Shown: positions 36,298 to 47,316, counted from the stretch's first letter. The stretch: DNA of 64,000 nt from Leptodontidium sp. MPI-SDFR-AT-0119 (GCA_020726505.1 JAHLEZ010000013.1:1550001-1614000); one strand, 5' to 3'. Notes: a model not told the origin generated them from the sequence alone. Program-made: numbers and translations.

Positions 36298-36641
36298 ATG
36301 GAGTCATCACTGCACCAGGTCTGGGAGAGTGCCGCCGGCAACCCTTTCGTCCCAACCATCGGCAAAGACAGTCAATTCTTCGTTGGCTTCACTCTATTGT
36401 CTCTCGGTCTTCTTCTCACTGGATACTTTGGACTGAGTGTGTTCCGAATGTCAATTATAATACACCAAATGCTGACAAACCCCACAGATAGATCAGTTCT
36501 CAACATACCCCTCGTTGGAATCCCAGCTTCGTTATCAATTGCGTACGTGGAACTCCCAACTCCTAATTGCAACCGCAACCACTTACACCAAGCAGTTTCG
36601 GTGCAGTTTACATGATCTGCGCAGTTGGCGTCTATGTATAA
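36298..36641 (+). CDS. OST5: Oligosaccharyltransferase subunit OST5
   Basis: Three exons are proposed: 36298-36436, 36488-36542 and 36596-36641, giving a 79-residue protein. The exons join in frame across two introns of 51 and 53 bp. The product has a short polar N-terminus (SAAGNPFVPTIG), a first membrane segment (FFVGFTLLSLGLLLTGYFGL) and a second one ending FGAVYMICAVGVYV at the C-terminus. This two-span layout, the size, and the GVYV ending fit Ost5, a small subunit of the ER oligosaccharyltransferase that N-glycosylates secretory proteins. The first donor (GTGTGT) is weak, which is the main doubt. The longer upstream open frame (from 36193) is less likely because its translation is a low-complexity S/T-rich string. 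Confidence 0.85.
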
Positions 36642-36799
36642 AGACAAAACGGTCTCCGAACCTCGACGAATTTCCTTCCATCGCATAAAAACTGTACAAT
36701 AGTTGGAGCAATAAAAGCAAAGGAGTTCAGCACACTTCAGACTTTGTGACATTACCAATCAGATACCACTTTCGAACCTTCATACCTACTTCCAGCAAC

Positions 36800-37884
36800 A
36801 TGTCTACTATCGGCGAGCCAGACATTGGTCCGCCTATCTTCAAATCCGTTTCCAGCTCGGCGAGACAGCTCTTCCAATTACTCAACTGCATCCGTTTTGC
36901 ACCCAAGGCACAAGTCCAGATTAGTCCTGAGGGTATACGCTTTGCTGTTGAGGAATCTCGCGTTATGCAAGGTTGGTATCCTGCTTCCGCTCATCTCCTC
37001 TACTAAGACTTCTAGGAATCGTCTTTCTCGACAAGGCCCTCTTTACCACATTCAACTGTACCCTCCCTGAACCAGAGCCCGCAGGAGACGATACAGATCC
37101 CGAAGCTCCTGATTTCCCTAACTTCCAAGTCTCTCTCGCTGCCCTTCTCGAAACTCTTCAAATCTTTGGTGCTGCAGATCCTACAAACGCACGATTTTTG
37201 AAGTCTGACAATGATGGGTACTCCAGCAATATTCGACCAGGTCGTCCCAATGCATTCAGTAACCAGGCTCTCGGAATGGCCGGTGTCTGTCGACTTTCGT
37301 ACGCTGGTATTGGATCGCCGTTCAGTATCATACTCGAAGAATCCGGAGTTACTACTACATGCAACCTCAACACCTACGAACCTGAGAACCCAGAAGAAAT
37401 TCCCTTTCAGAGAGACGCTATGCAGGTCAAGATCATCATGCAAGCGCGTTGGCTCTTCGATGCCGTTTCCGAACTGAGTGCTACTTCTCCAACTCGTCTT
37501 GATATTACTGCATATCCTGCTGCGCCATACTTGAGCCTGTCAGCGGTAGGACCCCTCGGCAGCGCGAGTGTCGAGTTTGCCAAGGGCAGAGAGCTACTTG
37601 AAACTTTCACAGTCGCTGAGAAGTGGACCCAGAGTTACAAATTCGAAATGATCAAGTCTGCTGCTGAAGCTATGAGATTGGCTAGCAAAGTCAGCGTTCG
37701 AGGTGATGAGCAGGGTGTTCTGAGTTTACAGTTTATGGTTGAAGTTGAGGGCGGTGGCATCAGTTTTGTCGATTTCAGATTCGTTCCATTCATTCGCGGA
37801 GAGGATGACGAAGGGGATGATGAAGATGATGAAGAGGAAGGAGGCGAGGATGGTGAATATGGCGACGATGAAGACCTGCTCTAG
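36800..37884 (+). CDS. RAD1: Checkpoint clamp subunit RAD1 (9-1-1 complex)
   Basis: Two exons, 36800-36971 and 37016-37884, with a 44-bp intron, give 346 residues. The N-terminus has the PCNA-like pattern of Rad1 (LFQLLNCIRFAPKAQVQISP, then GIRFAVEESRVMQGIVFLDK with the splice inside). Later segments include GVCRLSYAGIGSPFSIILEE and QARWLFDAVSELSATSP. The C-terminus is a long acidic tail (about 30 residues of D, E and G). Rad1 (Rad17 in budding yeast) forms the Rad9-Rad1-Hus1 ring loaded at damaged DNA to activate checkpoint kinase. It lies 158 bp after OST5 on the same strand, with no sign of joint function. Confidence 0.93.
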
Positions 37885-37998
37885 ATGTGGGGTGAAGTAT
37901 CACATAAATGATAATCGGTATTGCTTTACTTCAGCTGCCTTACTTCTTTTGTGTTTTTGTATCTGTCCCTTGGTATCTCGTGCTTCAAGTCAAGCTAC

Positions 37999-38931
37999 CT
38001 ACGGTGCTGGGGAAAGTCTGACGGTCCTGAATCCGTGCGAGCAGCCCTCATCCAAAGCCTTCAAGATATCCCTCTTCTCTCTTACTAACCTCCACCTCTT
38101 AACCCTAAACTCCGGCACTCTACTAACCATCCTGGCCATCCAATCCGCCGTCTTCTCAATCTCCCTCTCCAGCTCCGCATCCGAAACACCTCTCTCATCA
38201 ATAATAATGAACAACTCCTCTAGACTTAAAAAGTCCACACCAAAAGACAGCCCCGGCATCCCCATATCATACTCCCAAGCGTGTTCCAAGATCGCCGACA
38301 GCGCTTGAAAACTACTCTGCCAAATCGCCAAATACCTCACCTGGCCAATAACCTCTCTGGTCAACCACCTCTCCATCGCCTCAACCACACACCTATTCCT
38401 CCCAAAGTAATCCACAAACAACACATCGATCTCGGGCTCAAACACCGCAGGGGCGACGAAATCATATCTCGGACACCGCAACTTAAACGTCTTCGTCGTC
38501 CCTCTGGCGCACTCCTCCATCTCAAGATCCGCACTCGCCCCTGCACCTTTCTCATACCCCTCGTGCCATCTCAAACAGCTCGCGCCCCTCCCGAGCCATA
38601 CCTGTCGTGCTTCGTGGGAAACAGAGGAGAAGACGTGGGGGGTCCAGAATTGTGTCCATATCTTCTCTTCTACTTGAGCATGGGCCTGAGCTTGGATCTG
38701 GATCTGGGTATTTTCACTGCTGTTGTCGTCTTCTGCTACTGCTGCTGCTGCTGGTATGTATTTCCCGTCTATCTGTAAAGTGACGACTCGCCTTGGTGAT
38801 GGCAGTACTGTGGTTGCGTAAGACCAGATTATGAGACGGAGCTCGACTGGGAGGCGGGGGAAGTGGTGGAAGGTTGGTGATGTAAGGACTTGTTGTAGAG
38901 TTTGCGTTTTGCTGCGTGTTTGGGGCGCCAT
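37999..38931 (-). CDS. 2EXR-domain protein 1
   Basis: This is an uninterrupted 310-residue frame. Residues 20-40 (FHHFPRLPVELRLIIWSYA) are the diagnostic start of the fungal 2EXR domain, a module common in Pezizomycotina and of unknown biochemical role. The middle carries low-complexity Q/A-rich sequence (about 85-105). The C-terminal half contains SLEELFIIIDERG, also typical of the family. It converges on RAD1 with only about 114 bp between the stops. No signal peptide or membrane segment is seen. Confidence 0.85.
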   Translation of the reverse strand: MAPQTRSKTQTLQQVLTSPTFHHFPRLPVELRLIIWSYATTVLPSPRRVVTLQIDGKYIPAAAAVAEDDNSSENTQIQIQAQAHAQVEEKIWTQFWTPHVFSSVSHEARQVWLGRGASCLRWHEGYEKGAGASADLEMEECARGTTKTFKLRCPRYDFVAPAVFEPEIDVLFVDYFGRNRCVVEAMERWLTREVIGQVRYLAIWQSSFQALSAILEHAWEYDMGMPGLSFGVDFLSLEELFIIIDERGVSDAELEREIEKTADWMARMVSRVPEFRVKRWRLVREKRDILKALDEGCSHGFRTVRLSPAP

Positions 38932-39755
38932 ATATGTTCCTCCTTGATGAAATCCGAATTTCTTCGGCGTTTTGTCTGTGCGTGTGTCTGTGGTATAGTT
39001 GAGAAAGATTGTGTTGGAAGTTGAAAGTCGGGGAGGATGAGGATTAATTATGAGACAACGAGGCTGCGAAGTATGGTTCGCTAATGAAGTAGGTAGTTAT
39101 CTAAAGATGGATGAGGTTTAGTATATCGTGAGTAAGTGCTAGTAACGATTTAGTAGGTAATGTAGGAATTGTAAGTGGGTGTTGGGAAATGTACTTTCGG
39201 GGGCTAGTGCTGCCTCGAAAGGTCTGACGACGTTACGGCGAGCGAGTCCCCTCGATTTTGACAGCATGATTTCTGTCCTTTGGGTTGATTCTGGTATTCG
39301 AAAAGTTAATTCTTTACCATTTTTCTTACTGAAAGTCAGTTATTTCTTACAGTAAGACGAGAGTTTTGAGTAGGAACCAGTTCTCGAGTTTCAGAAGATT
39401 GTTATCAAGTCGACGAAGTAAATATTAGTGTCGCGGGATCCTTTTCGTTTTTTTCTTCTCTTTCTCTCAAGACCTCAGCTCGTATTTAAAGGCTCCATAG
39501 GCTGAATTCGACCTCGAAAAGCTATCATTTGTTCGTTCTCCATATTTTTGACTTCTCGGTGGTTTCATTGCCCAAGTGTGTTAAGAAAAGAGCCCCCTCA
39601 GGCAGAAATGAGAAATCTGATGTTCGTACTAAACACCCTTTGTAGTACCTATGCGAGAAAACATTTTTGGTATAATTACGTGCTGGCCAGCCTAACTTTC
39701 TCGGTTGACTAAAGTTCAAACCCTCTCCAGCATACGATTAGAGCTCCTTCTCCAC
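38932..39755. other. Intergenic region
   Basis: Upstream flank of 2EXR protein 1 and downstream flank of the next gene. A 64-codon frame at 39525-39719 is not convincing. Confidence 0.5.
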
Positions 39756-40977
39756 TCAAAACAAATCGATCCCAAACATGCGTTTGTTCTCCTCACATTC
39801 GCCAAAGGATTGCCTTAAAAGCTGCCTCTTTTTCGTCTTTCTAACGACCCAGAAGTTCGGTACCCTCCAATCCTTATGTTTCTTCTTCAAGGCCCACATA
39901 TTCTCCTCAATAACATCTTCCACCGTCATCCACGGCGGCGGCGGCGGTAAATTATCAGTATTAAACTGGTCATCATAATTGAAGATGATCTCTTTCAGTC
40001 CTGTGAAATTCAGCAGCAGGTATTCGAGCGGATCTTCATCTTCTTCTATAAGGTCTACCATCGCCTTCCACTCCCAGTACGAGATGGCAATGCTGGATAC
40101 CGCTTCTGTAAATGGTGTGCCAAGACAACGTTGCAGGCTCAAAAAGCTGTGGCGATTCCCGACGAGGATGGCGTTGCGGAGGCAGAGCATCGGTCTTATT
40201 CCTGGTGTCCAGTAAGACTCATTCCAGAAGTAGGATAGGGTTGGTAGTGTGACCCCTTCCCAGATCTGCCTTCTGTCCATTTCTTCCGTTTCCTTGCAAA
40301 TGTATATTAGCTTCGTTCAGCCAGCTCTGTGCGCACCGCATGGATACGCAAGCAAAAAGGGGAGACAAATAAATAGCACTCACTTTCTCCACCATGTCGT
40401 GCTCATGACTCTCAGTAGGAAATGCTTTCACTGTCACCTTGTGACCACAATTGAATTCATACAACGTTTTCTTGTTACACAACGCACTATCGAATTCATA
40501 GAGCTTTTCTCTTGTAAACAGGTGTTCTCGTGCTTCTTTGCTGACGGATAGTAGAGGATTAGGCCGGAAGTAAAAGGAGATATGGTCACGTATGAACGTT
40601 GCGACGTTTGCAAACTGTTCCTTCATATGCTCATCCTGGTCTCTTAAAGCATCTGTATCAATCGTTAGATACGATCGGGAAATTCGATCCACATTACAAT
40701 GAGTGTAGATTAACTGGGCCGGCGATGCGAATTCGTAAATGAGCGAGCGGATTTCTGTTGGGAGGCGGGTGAAGGGATGAAAGGTTCGGAGAGGTTCCAG
40801 ATCTGAGGCGCAGGAGCTGGCTTTGATGCTTTCTGGAGTGTATGATGCCCATCTGCCGGTGTGTGGTTTCATCTTGTTGCGAGCCGTGAGAGCTGAGTTG
40901 CCGAGTGGAAGAATATTTAACGAAGTTGGAAGGCCCGGGCTCGAGGTATTCTCGAAAGATGAAATTCGATTCATCAT
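39756..40977 (-). CDS. 2EXR-domain protein 2
   Basis: Two exons, 40977-40384 and 40292-39756, with a 91-bp intron (GTGAGT...GCAAG and a GCTAAT branch site), give 376 residues from the first in-frame ATG. A later ATG at residue 36 is also possible. The domain starts at TFHPFTRLPTEIRSLIYEFA, the same pattern as in the neighbouring 2EXR protein 1. It is followed by the family-typical PLLSVSKEAREH. The join gives HDMVEKETEEMDRRQIWEGV. The C-terminus has WRVPNFWVVRKTKKRQ. The role is unknown. Confidence 0.82.
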
Positions 40978-42340
40978 CGTTGGTATTAATATGAAGTCTG
41001 AGTGTGGGATGGATTTTTTTGTTAAATTAAAACTTCTCACTGCCCACAGAGGTTTTTAAATGCACTTCACTGATGATATTTGGACTGGCTTCCCATTCTT
41101 AGTTTTCTACCGCTAAATATTATTTCGGTTCTGTGACTTCTAGTTCACAATGGACTTCACGAAGGGGTCTAGTCACCTAACCCAACCCGACCTACATCAT
41201 ACCATGTGCCACTTTCTCCGTGCCTAACAGCAACTATCTCTGGTTGCAAGTTGGATGCTGCTGCGACTCTGCACAAACAAAAAACCACGGGCGAACTTCC
41301 TGGGTGATATAAACCCTATTAATATCTATTTTTACCAAATCCTAATGGGTATCTCCCTCCCAGTACCGACTGCAAGCAATTTCCGAGATGTGTGGGGCGG
41401 ATATGATGAGATCTTAGATCTTTAACTTAAGTTTTGGTGGGAGTCGAATGAAAGGATGAAATGTCCCTAAGGATGTCGAGGATAATGGCGTTTCCATTTT
41501 GATAAGAGTTAGTACTATTCAAAATATTTGAAGAGTTGCTGTATTTTAAGAGAGATATTTAGGAATATTAATTTTCAATCTGCGAAGTAGTGGGTAGCTT
41601 ATGCGCTGTCGCACATTAGCTTCCCTAGCAAGTCACTCGAAACTAGTTTTCGAAATCCTAGCGACCGAGGATGTTCCCCAATCACGAGTTCCAACATTGT
41701 GTGACCACTTTAACGTAGCGATTACCACAAACATGAGCCATCGCCAGATGCTGTCAAAATACGTAAGAAGAATCTCGGGGCTTAGAGGCATGCTTGTGCT
41801 TTGAACAAGGTCGAATTTAATCACTTCTGATCGAAACCGCCTCTCGAAAGGACAAGCGACTAGGCAATATCCACCGACCATTTGCCATCTCCCACTTGCT
41901 ACCAGCATATCTATATACTTTTTGATTTGATCACCCAAACTTCCCCACCCAAATGTTGTAAAGCGGATGACGTCTTACCGCCTGCTGATATTTCTTTGAC
42001 GAGAATAATTTCTTCCAGAGCCCCTAGCCTCGAGATTATCCATTCCTGGTTTTCAATCTTGCAATAGCTCGAAGGGGTATACGTAATACGAATAAGTCGA
42101 ATATGCTGGGCGACATTTGCAATGACTAATTCACCCTTTTGACAATTTTGCTAAGACTAACTAGTCTAATGCGTCAGCAATCGACCACCATATTAAGCGA
42201 GACAATAACAAAGTCACCAGCCAGCGCTGCGACCCGCGAGTCATTGCGTATTTGTTCACAACATCTACGAGCATTCGCCCGCGACCATTTCCACACCTAA
42301 AACATCGTATTTTACACTTGGTCAACCATCCACCATCATA
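40978..42340. other. Intergenic region
   Basis: AT-rich in 41400-41580. Frames of 60-100 codons at 41600-42070 overlap in opposite directions and are not convincing. No repeat was recognised. Confidence 0.4.
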
Positions 42341-43345
42341 ATGGCAACCTCCTTCCTCGGATTTGCTCGCTTACCCTACGAACTTCGACATGGGATCTGG
42401 GAGAGAGCTCTTCCGTCAGCAAGCTCCAAGCCGATGGAATTCTTCATCAAGTGCCTTGTGCATCTCATCCTCTCACGACCGCGTGACACTTTCTTCGGCT
42501 ATGGAGTACCAACGAAGTACGACGGTACAACCATCGACGACTTTATGCGTGGCAATCCCTCTGCTTACGCTGGTTTGGACGCGTGCCCTGAATCGAAGGT
42601 CGTTGCTCTCAAGCACCTCAAGAAGTTACTTCATCGTCAAAAGGACTCATGGTCGTGGCTGGCCAACCCAAAATTTCCCTACAGCGACCCGGAGTTGATT
42701 TTGCGCAAGAGGGAAGGAGAATTGATCTATCGATGCGAGAGAATTACGGATGGTTTCGACTTGACGAGCTTTGTCTTTTGGAAATTCAGTAGCGACACCA
42801 AACCCAAGAGAACTCCAGCCGTTAGCTTAGCCAATTTTGAGGAAGAGGAGGAGCAGTGGAAGGAATCGCGTGACCTCGACCCGATGAAGAATGAGGAGGT
42901 GAGCACCGAACTGAGGATTGTGGTGACGAGAAAGAGTATTGGGAAAACGACGAGATATTCCGTAAGTTATTCACAACTTCAATCAAATATCTGTGACTAA
43001 CAGAAGAAGCATCAAGCATTAAGGGAGAAGAGCTATTGCCTTGGAACGATGACAATGATACAGAAGACAGTGATGTACGACCACCAGCACACGAGGATGT
43101 TACAACAACCCAGGATGTCGGAAACGAGGAGATGATCAAGGTTCTCGAGCCTCAACCAAAAAAATGAAGCCCTGAGCGAATATTCATATATCAAAAGAAA
43201 AAGAAAAAGTGAGTACCTAGCTCTGCCATCATGCATCGCCACTGAAGTGCCAACTTTCGTAGGAGAAGAAAGCGACGGGGGCGACGAGAACAACCAGCCG
43301 GCAAGGAAACGTCGAAGGTTATCAGATGATCAGAGGGAGATTTAA
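42341..43345 (+). CDS. 2EXR-like protein 3, 3' structure uncertain
   Basis: The first exon, 42341 to about 42960, encodes MATSFLGFARLPYELRHGIW, the same opening as other 2EXR proteins, and a 207-residue body ending RKSIGKTTRYS at a GTAAGT donor. An acceptor at CATTAAG (about 43020) continues in frame with GEELLPWNDDNDTEDSDVRP and stops at 43167. Beyond that, a second intron-like stretch (GTGAGT near 43210 to CGTAG near 43261) leads to an acidic then basic tail (NNQPARKRRRLSDDQREI, stop at 43345). Reaching this tail needs a frame change in or near an A7 run at 43158-43164. So either splicing is more complex or a one-base indel exists. I give the full extent and mark the 3' end as unresolved. 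Confidence 0.6.
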
Positions 43346-43738
43346 TGAGGAGTAGTTGTATACACTATATCAATGTTAGGATACCACATGATGGAATTTC
43401 CATTTGGATATGGAGAAATGTTGATGAAAAGTTGGGCTCCAGCAACTGCCAAGAGTGGGGGACAATTTTGGTTCGCCGAATGAGTCAAATGGCGACAGGC
43501 GTACAGACAAAGAAAATTACAAATTACCGACTGTCCTCAATTATTCTCCTAAAGAGTTGGCTGTACTCTCTGAATGGTAGTCGTATTCATGTGAACAAGA
43601 CACATTTTACAAGCTTGAAGTGTCACATTACCTCGATTAAAAGCCACTTGTTGCTTGCGCTTGACACCATCTTCCTTCGCACGCAATACCAAGTATCAAA
43701 GAACTCAGCTCTCACAAAATCAAGCCCAAATATTCAAA
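43346..43738. other. Intergenic region, promoter of the deaminase gene
   Basis: No coding features. The last 100 bp before 43739 are the presumed leader of the deaminase gene. Confidence 0.5.
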
Positions 43739-44283
43739 ATGCCTCAGCGTCTTACTTCCGCCGAAGCCACTCTCATAACAACAGCGACATCCACCATCGA
43801 CGCCGTTCCTCGTTTCACTTCAGGCCGAAAATCTATGGATCATACCGTTGGCTGTGCAGCTTTATCGGTACGTACTGATTGGAGAACTTGAAGACGCAGC
43901 TGACAAGGTCACAGTCTACCGGTCGTGTATTCACTGGGGTCAACGTCTTTCACTTCTCTGGTGGGCCTTGTGCTGAGAACATCGCCTTCGGAAACGCAGC
44001 AGCGGCTGGTGTCTCCTCAACTTACTCTCCCGGTCTCAAGGGACCTGATGGCAAGATGGAGAAATTAGTTGCATGCGTAGCTGTTGCCAATGATGGCCGA
44101 GGCGTCATAAGCCCCTGCGGCAGGTGTCGACAGATGATGCTCGACTATTACCCAGGTATCAGAGTGATTGTTCTGAATGAGGCTGGGGAACTGGTAACGG
44201 TTGGTATTGCTGAGCTACTTCCATATGCCTATATCGTTACAAACAAACCTACTATGGATGAGGGTGGGCAGGAGATCGAGTGA
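43739..44283 (+). CDS. Cytidine deaminase-family enzyme (blasticidin-S-deaminase-like)
   Basis: Two exons, 43739-43867 and 43915-44283, with a 47-bp intron, give 165 residues. The zinc site of the cytidine deaminase fold is complete: PCAEN (C62, E64) and SPCGRCRQ (C111, C114). The cysteine in place of histidine in the first motif, together with FTGVNVFHFSGGPCAE, is the arrangement of the small tetrameric deaminases that include blasticidin-S deaminase. The enzyme would hydrolytically deaminate a cytosine-containing nucleoside. Whether the substrate is cytidine or a peptidyl-nucleoside antibiotic cannot be read from the sequence. It is a single-domain protein of normal size with no signal peptide. 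Confidence 0.88.
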
Positions 44284-45268
44284 ACAGTCAGTGAGCAGGT
44301 TAGGACTGTATTGAGGGTAGGACAATATATGTTCATGATCAAACAAGCTGGTCAATATTATGAGCTTTGCTTGGCATTTCGGTTAAGCTCGTTCATCAAT
44401 TCGTACGATAGACCAGCAGAAGCCCCTGGATTACTTCTGGGTTGACATGGACACGAAGTGGGATATGCGATCTGACTGTGGGGACTCAAAAGTTCGGTTT
44501 ATAATTAGAAGGCATCTGATTGGCCCCGACATACGAGGTGCCCTGAACCTCGATGTCATTCTTGAGTTTTGGTACCCTGTTCTCTCGTACATCACAATAC
44601 AGAACTGTCTGTAAAGTTTCAAAGATGCATCGCCAATTTTGAGAACATGTCAGCATGACCTGACACTAGCAATTATTTGTGCAACATTGAAAGCCCATCT
44701 GTGCTTATGCTTGACTGCTCATTTTCGGATTCCTCGCATTCATCTCACGTGCTCCTTCCTTGAAGTAATACTTCATCGGGACGTGACATCTCCCGAGAAC
44801 CGATTCGGGATCGGTGCCTGTATATGGGCCTTGAAAGGAAGGTCGGTTGGAATATTGCCGGTGTAGGAATCGCTTTCGTTCAAGTCTTTGAGCACGTTGT
44901 ACTGTCCCTCAATGAGATTATCTGGAGCAGGCTCTCTTACGTTTTTCAACAGATATTTACTCGGAAATAGTTATTGAATGCGATTGTTTTGGCTTTGAAT
45001 CTTTCATGTGTTGGCCCAGATGGGTTTGTATGCGGAGCAGAAAGTATATAAGTGTTCCATTGTCCTGATCTAATAGTATCATTATTCAAAAGCACCCTCT
45101 CATCTTCAGCTTCTCCAAGGCCAAAATTATCTTGTCATTGACAAAATATCTTACTTTGTTCAAGAATTTCTCCTTCAAGCAAACAAATATCTTTATTATC
45201 GCTGTTTCCAGGAAGCTAAACCTCAATCCACGGCACCACACCGATACCAACAGACAGAAGTCATCATC
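44284..45268. other. Intergenic region
   Basis: No convincing gene; frames under 80 codons only. The sequence directly before 45269 (CACACCGATACC...ATCATC) is the likely leader of the next gene. Confidence 0.5.
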
Positions 45269-46258
45269 ATGCGCGCTTCGCACATTGTGTCTCCGTTGAT
45301 TATAGTCACTGTGTATGCGCATCCATACTCTTTCCCTCCCAGTAATCAAACTTTTGATGAGATCGCTGGTGGTGGGCCTCCCAATGGATCACCTCCTCCG
45401 TCACTTACTCCTGCCACACTGGCTGCCTTTCAGCTCGCTGGCTACAACGAGAATCTCGAAGCAGCATTCTTCGAAGAAGGATTACAAAACATCACTAAAT
45501 ATTGGCACAAAGTCCCCAGCTTTCCTGTCAACATTGTCTCGGTCATTGAGAAGATCGCCGCCGACGAAGAGGTTCATGTGAAAACCGCTGAAGGCATCGT
45601 CAAACACTTCAACGGGACAGTCATTCCGCGCTGCAAATACGTCTTCCCAGTATCCGGAGTTGACGAATTCCTCGCACTTGGTCACCTCGTTACCAGCATT
45701 GGCATAGGAGGTGCCATTGCCCTGGCCGATACCTTTGCTCGAAACGAAGCCAAGCCTGTACGCGACATTGCAGCCATCCTTGCTGTCGAGGCTCGCCACG
45801 ATTCTTTCTTTCGTATTACAAACAAGCAAATCCCCAATGTCTCTGCTTTCGATACACCACTTGCTGGGAAGCTAGTTTTCAATCTCTTCCAACCATTCGT
45901 CATCCAGGGATCCTGCAAAATCAACCTTCCTATCGGCATCATTCCTTAGATAGCAGTTGACGGGTTTCAATATGGACAGTTTGCCCCTCGTCGTCGACCC
46001 ACGAAATTTTCATTTTCTTTCGACCCAAAACAAGTTCAAGGCTCGCAAGACGAGCTGTTCATCGGGTGGCTGAACCAAGCCAACAAGCCTGACTTTGTGC
46101 AGCTCAACGTTACTTCGGCTGGACGTGGATGGGCCGAGGTTCCACCTCAGCTCCAAGGAACTGCTTTTGCTATCTTGACAAACAATACTGCTGCTGTGGA
46201 CGTGAATGCAATCACAATGCAAGCACTGGCTATTGCTCCGCCGTTGCCTATCACTTAA
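45269..46258 (+). pseudogene. Secreted ferritin-like protein with in-frame amber stop
   Basis: The frame from ATG 45269 encodes a signal-peptide-like start (SHIVSPLIIVTVYAHP) and then a ferritin-like helical domain of the fungal Rds1-like kind. Helices include FEEGLQNITKYWHK, IEKIAADEEVHVKTAEGIV and ILAVEARHDSFFR; the paired E/H residues (EEVH, EARH) are the likely metal ligands. TAG at 45947-45949 ends a 226-residue product. The same frame then continues open for 102 more codons to TAA at 46258 with protein-like composition (FSFSFDPKQV, GWLNQANKPDFVQL), as expected for the missing C-terminal part. Possibilities are a nonsense mutation, readthrough, or an unusual intron. I did not find a good splice pair that removes the stop without losing plausible residues. 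Confidence 0.7.
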
Positions 46259-46623
46259 GATGAACCTATGGTCATGGTCACTCTTGTGTACTTGCAGAGC
46301 CCCTGTTACCGCCAAGCCCTTCGCAGTCACCGTCTTGTACCAGAAGTCATGGTTTACGTTTCCAAAGAAGGAGGGAAATAAGTCTCTGCCATAAGTGGCT
46401 GGTGGTGGCAGAACCTTCAGGCATTTAGGATAAATATTGCGGCAAATAACTTTCCTCAAACTAATTTAGAACGTGACCGCAAATCCCTCTTATTCGCTCA
46501 AGTATTTATTTTACTCATCTCTTTGTCGGACACTGTACTCCCTTGAGTGATGTAGACCCGCCAGCCAGGGTCAATCAAATATCGCCCAAAAAAGAAAAAG
46601 AATTCAACGTTCCCCACCGACGT
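46259..46623. other. Short intergenic stretch
   Basis: It lies between the ferritin-like gene and the convergent terpene cyclase remnant. No gene was found. Confidence 0.5.
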
Positions 46624-47254
46624 TCAAAGCACAATGGCCATGCTTTCATCTTTTTGCAAAGTGCTAGGGATGAGATATTGTCTTGTACGAACGCTATGAG
46701 GCCAGATTAGGACCGAATGTAAATATGTAGTGTTCTTGGTAGCATACCTCCAGTAATAATTTCTTTTGATGTTTGTCCTGAGGACATCGATGTACGCCAC
46801 CAAAGCATCATATTCTGACGCATCATCCTGATACTCTCTCAATATTCTTGCTACAGCCTCATCGGATATAGACACTGCTGTTTTCAAAAACTCGCAAGTG
46901 CTCTCAACGGCACTTTGGACATCAAGACCCTGTTCATACCAGAGAAGCGGGATGGTGCCTAAAATGGCGTTTGATTGCTGTAAAAATTAGTGCTGAACTA
47001 AATGCTAGAGGAAACCATCCTTTACGAGTTCTTTCTTGAGAGATAAAATGCCATTGCTCCTAGCAGGAATGTCAATCTAAATTTCGGGAATACAAGATGG
47101 GAATGACTTGCGTTGAAATCAGAACATTGATTCCATTCCACATAATTCCCATGTCTGGATGATCCAAAATTCGAGGCGGCATCACTTGACGAAGTGCCAG
47201 TCTGCACGAAGTTAGGCAGACATTTCCTTACGTTACTAAGAAACATTCAAAGTA
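46624..47254 (-). pseudogene. Terpene cyclase (class I) 3' remnant
   Basis: Several pieces in order on the minus strand match the C-terminal half of fungal class I terpene cyclases. LRQVMPPRILDHPDM and GINVLIST are near 47110-47190. A degenerate NSE metal motif reads NGILSLKKEL near 47025-47055, where aspartate is expected at the second position. The exon 46977-46748 has GTIPLLWYEQGLDVQSAVES and YIDVLRTNI, and a short last exon at 46663-46624 is joined as YYWS. These enzymes cyclise prenyl diphosphates in the cytosol. The N-terminal half with the aspartate-rich motif is missing, and the exon phases around the NSE piece do not fit, so the gene is broken. Homology ends within 40-50 bp of the inverted-repeat end at 47289. 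Confidence 0.6.
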
Positions 47255-47288
47255 TGCAGCTCAATTATTTTGTTCGTATGACTTTCTC

Positions 47289-47316
47289 GGACTCGCTTAT
47301 TTCAGGGGGCGGGGTA
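47289..47316 (+). repeat. Inverted-repeat end, left copy (28 bp)
   Basis: The sequence starts GGACTCGCTTATTT and continues into a GGGGGCGGGG block. The reverse complement at 51501-51528 matches it at 27 of 28 positions. It marks a border: terpene cyclase similarity is on the left, and the sequence that has a RIP-mutated copy near 50.6 kb is on the right. Confidence 0.75.
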
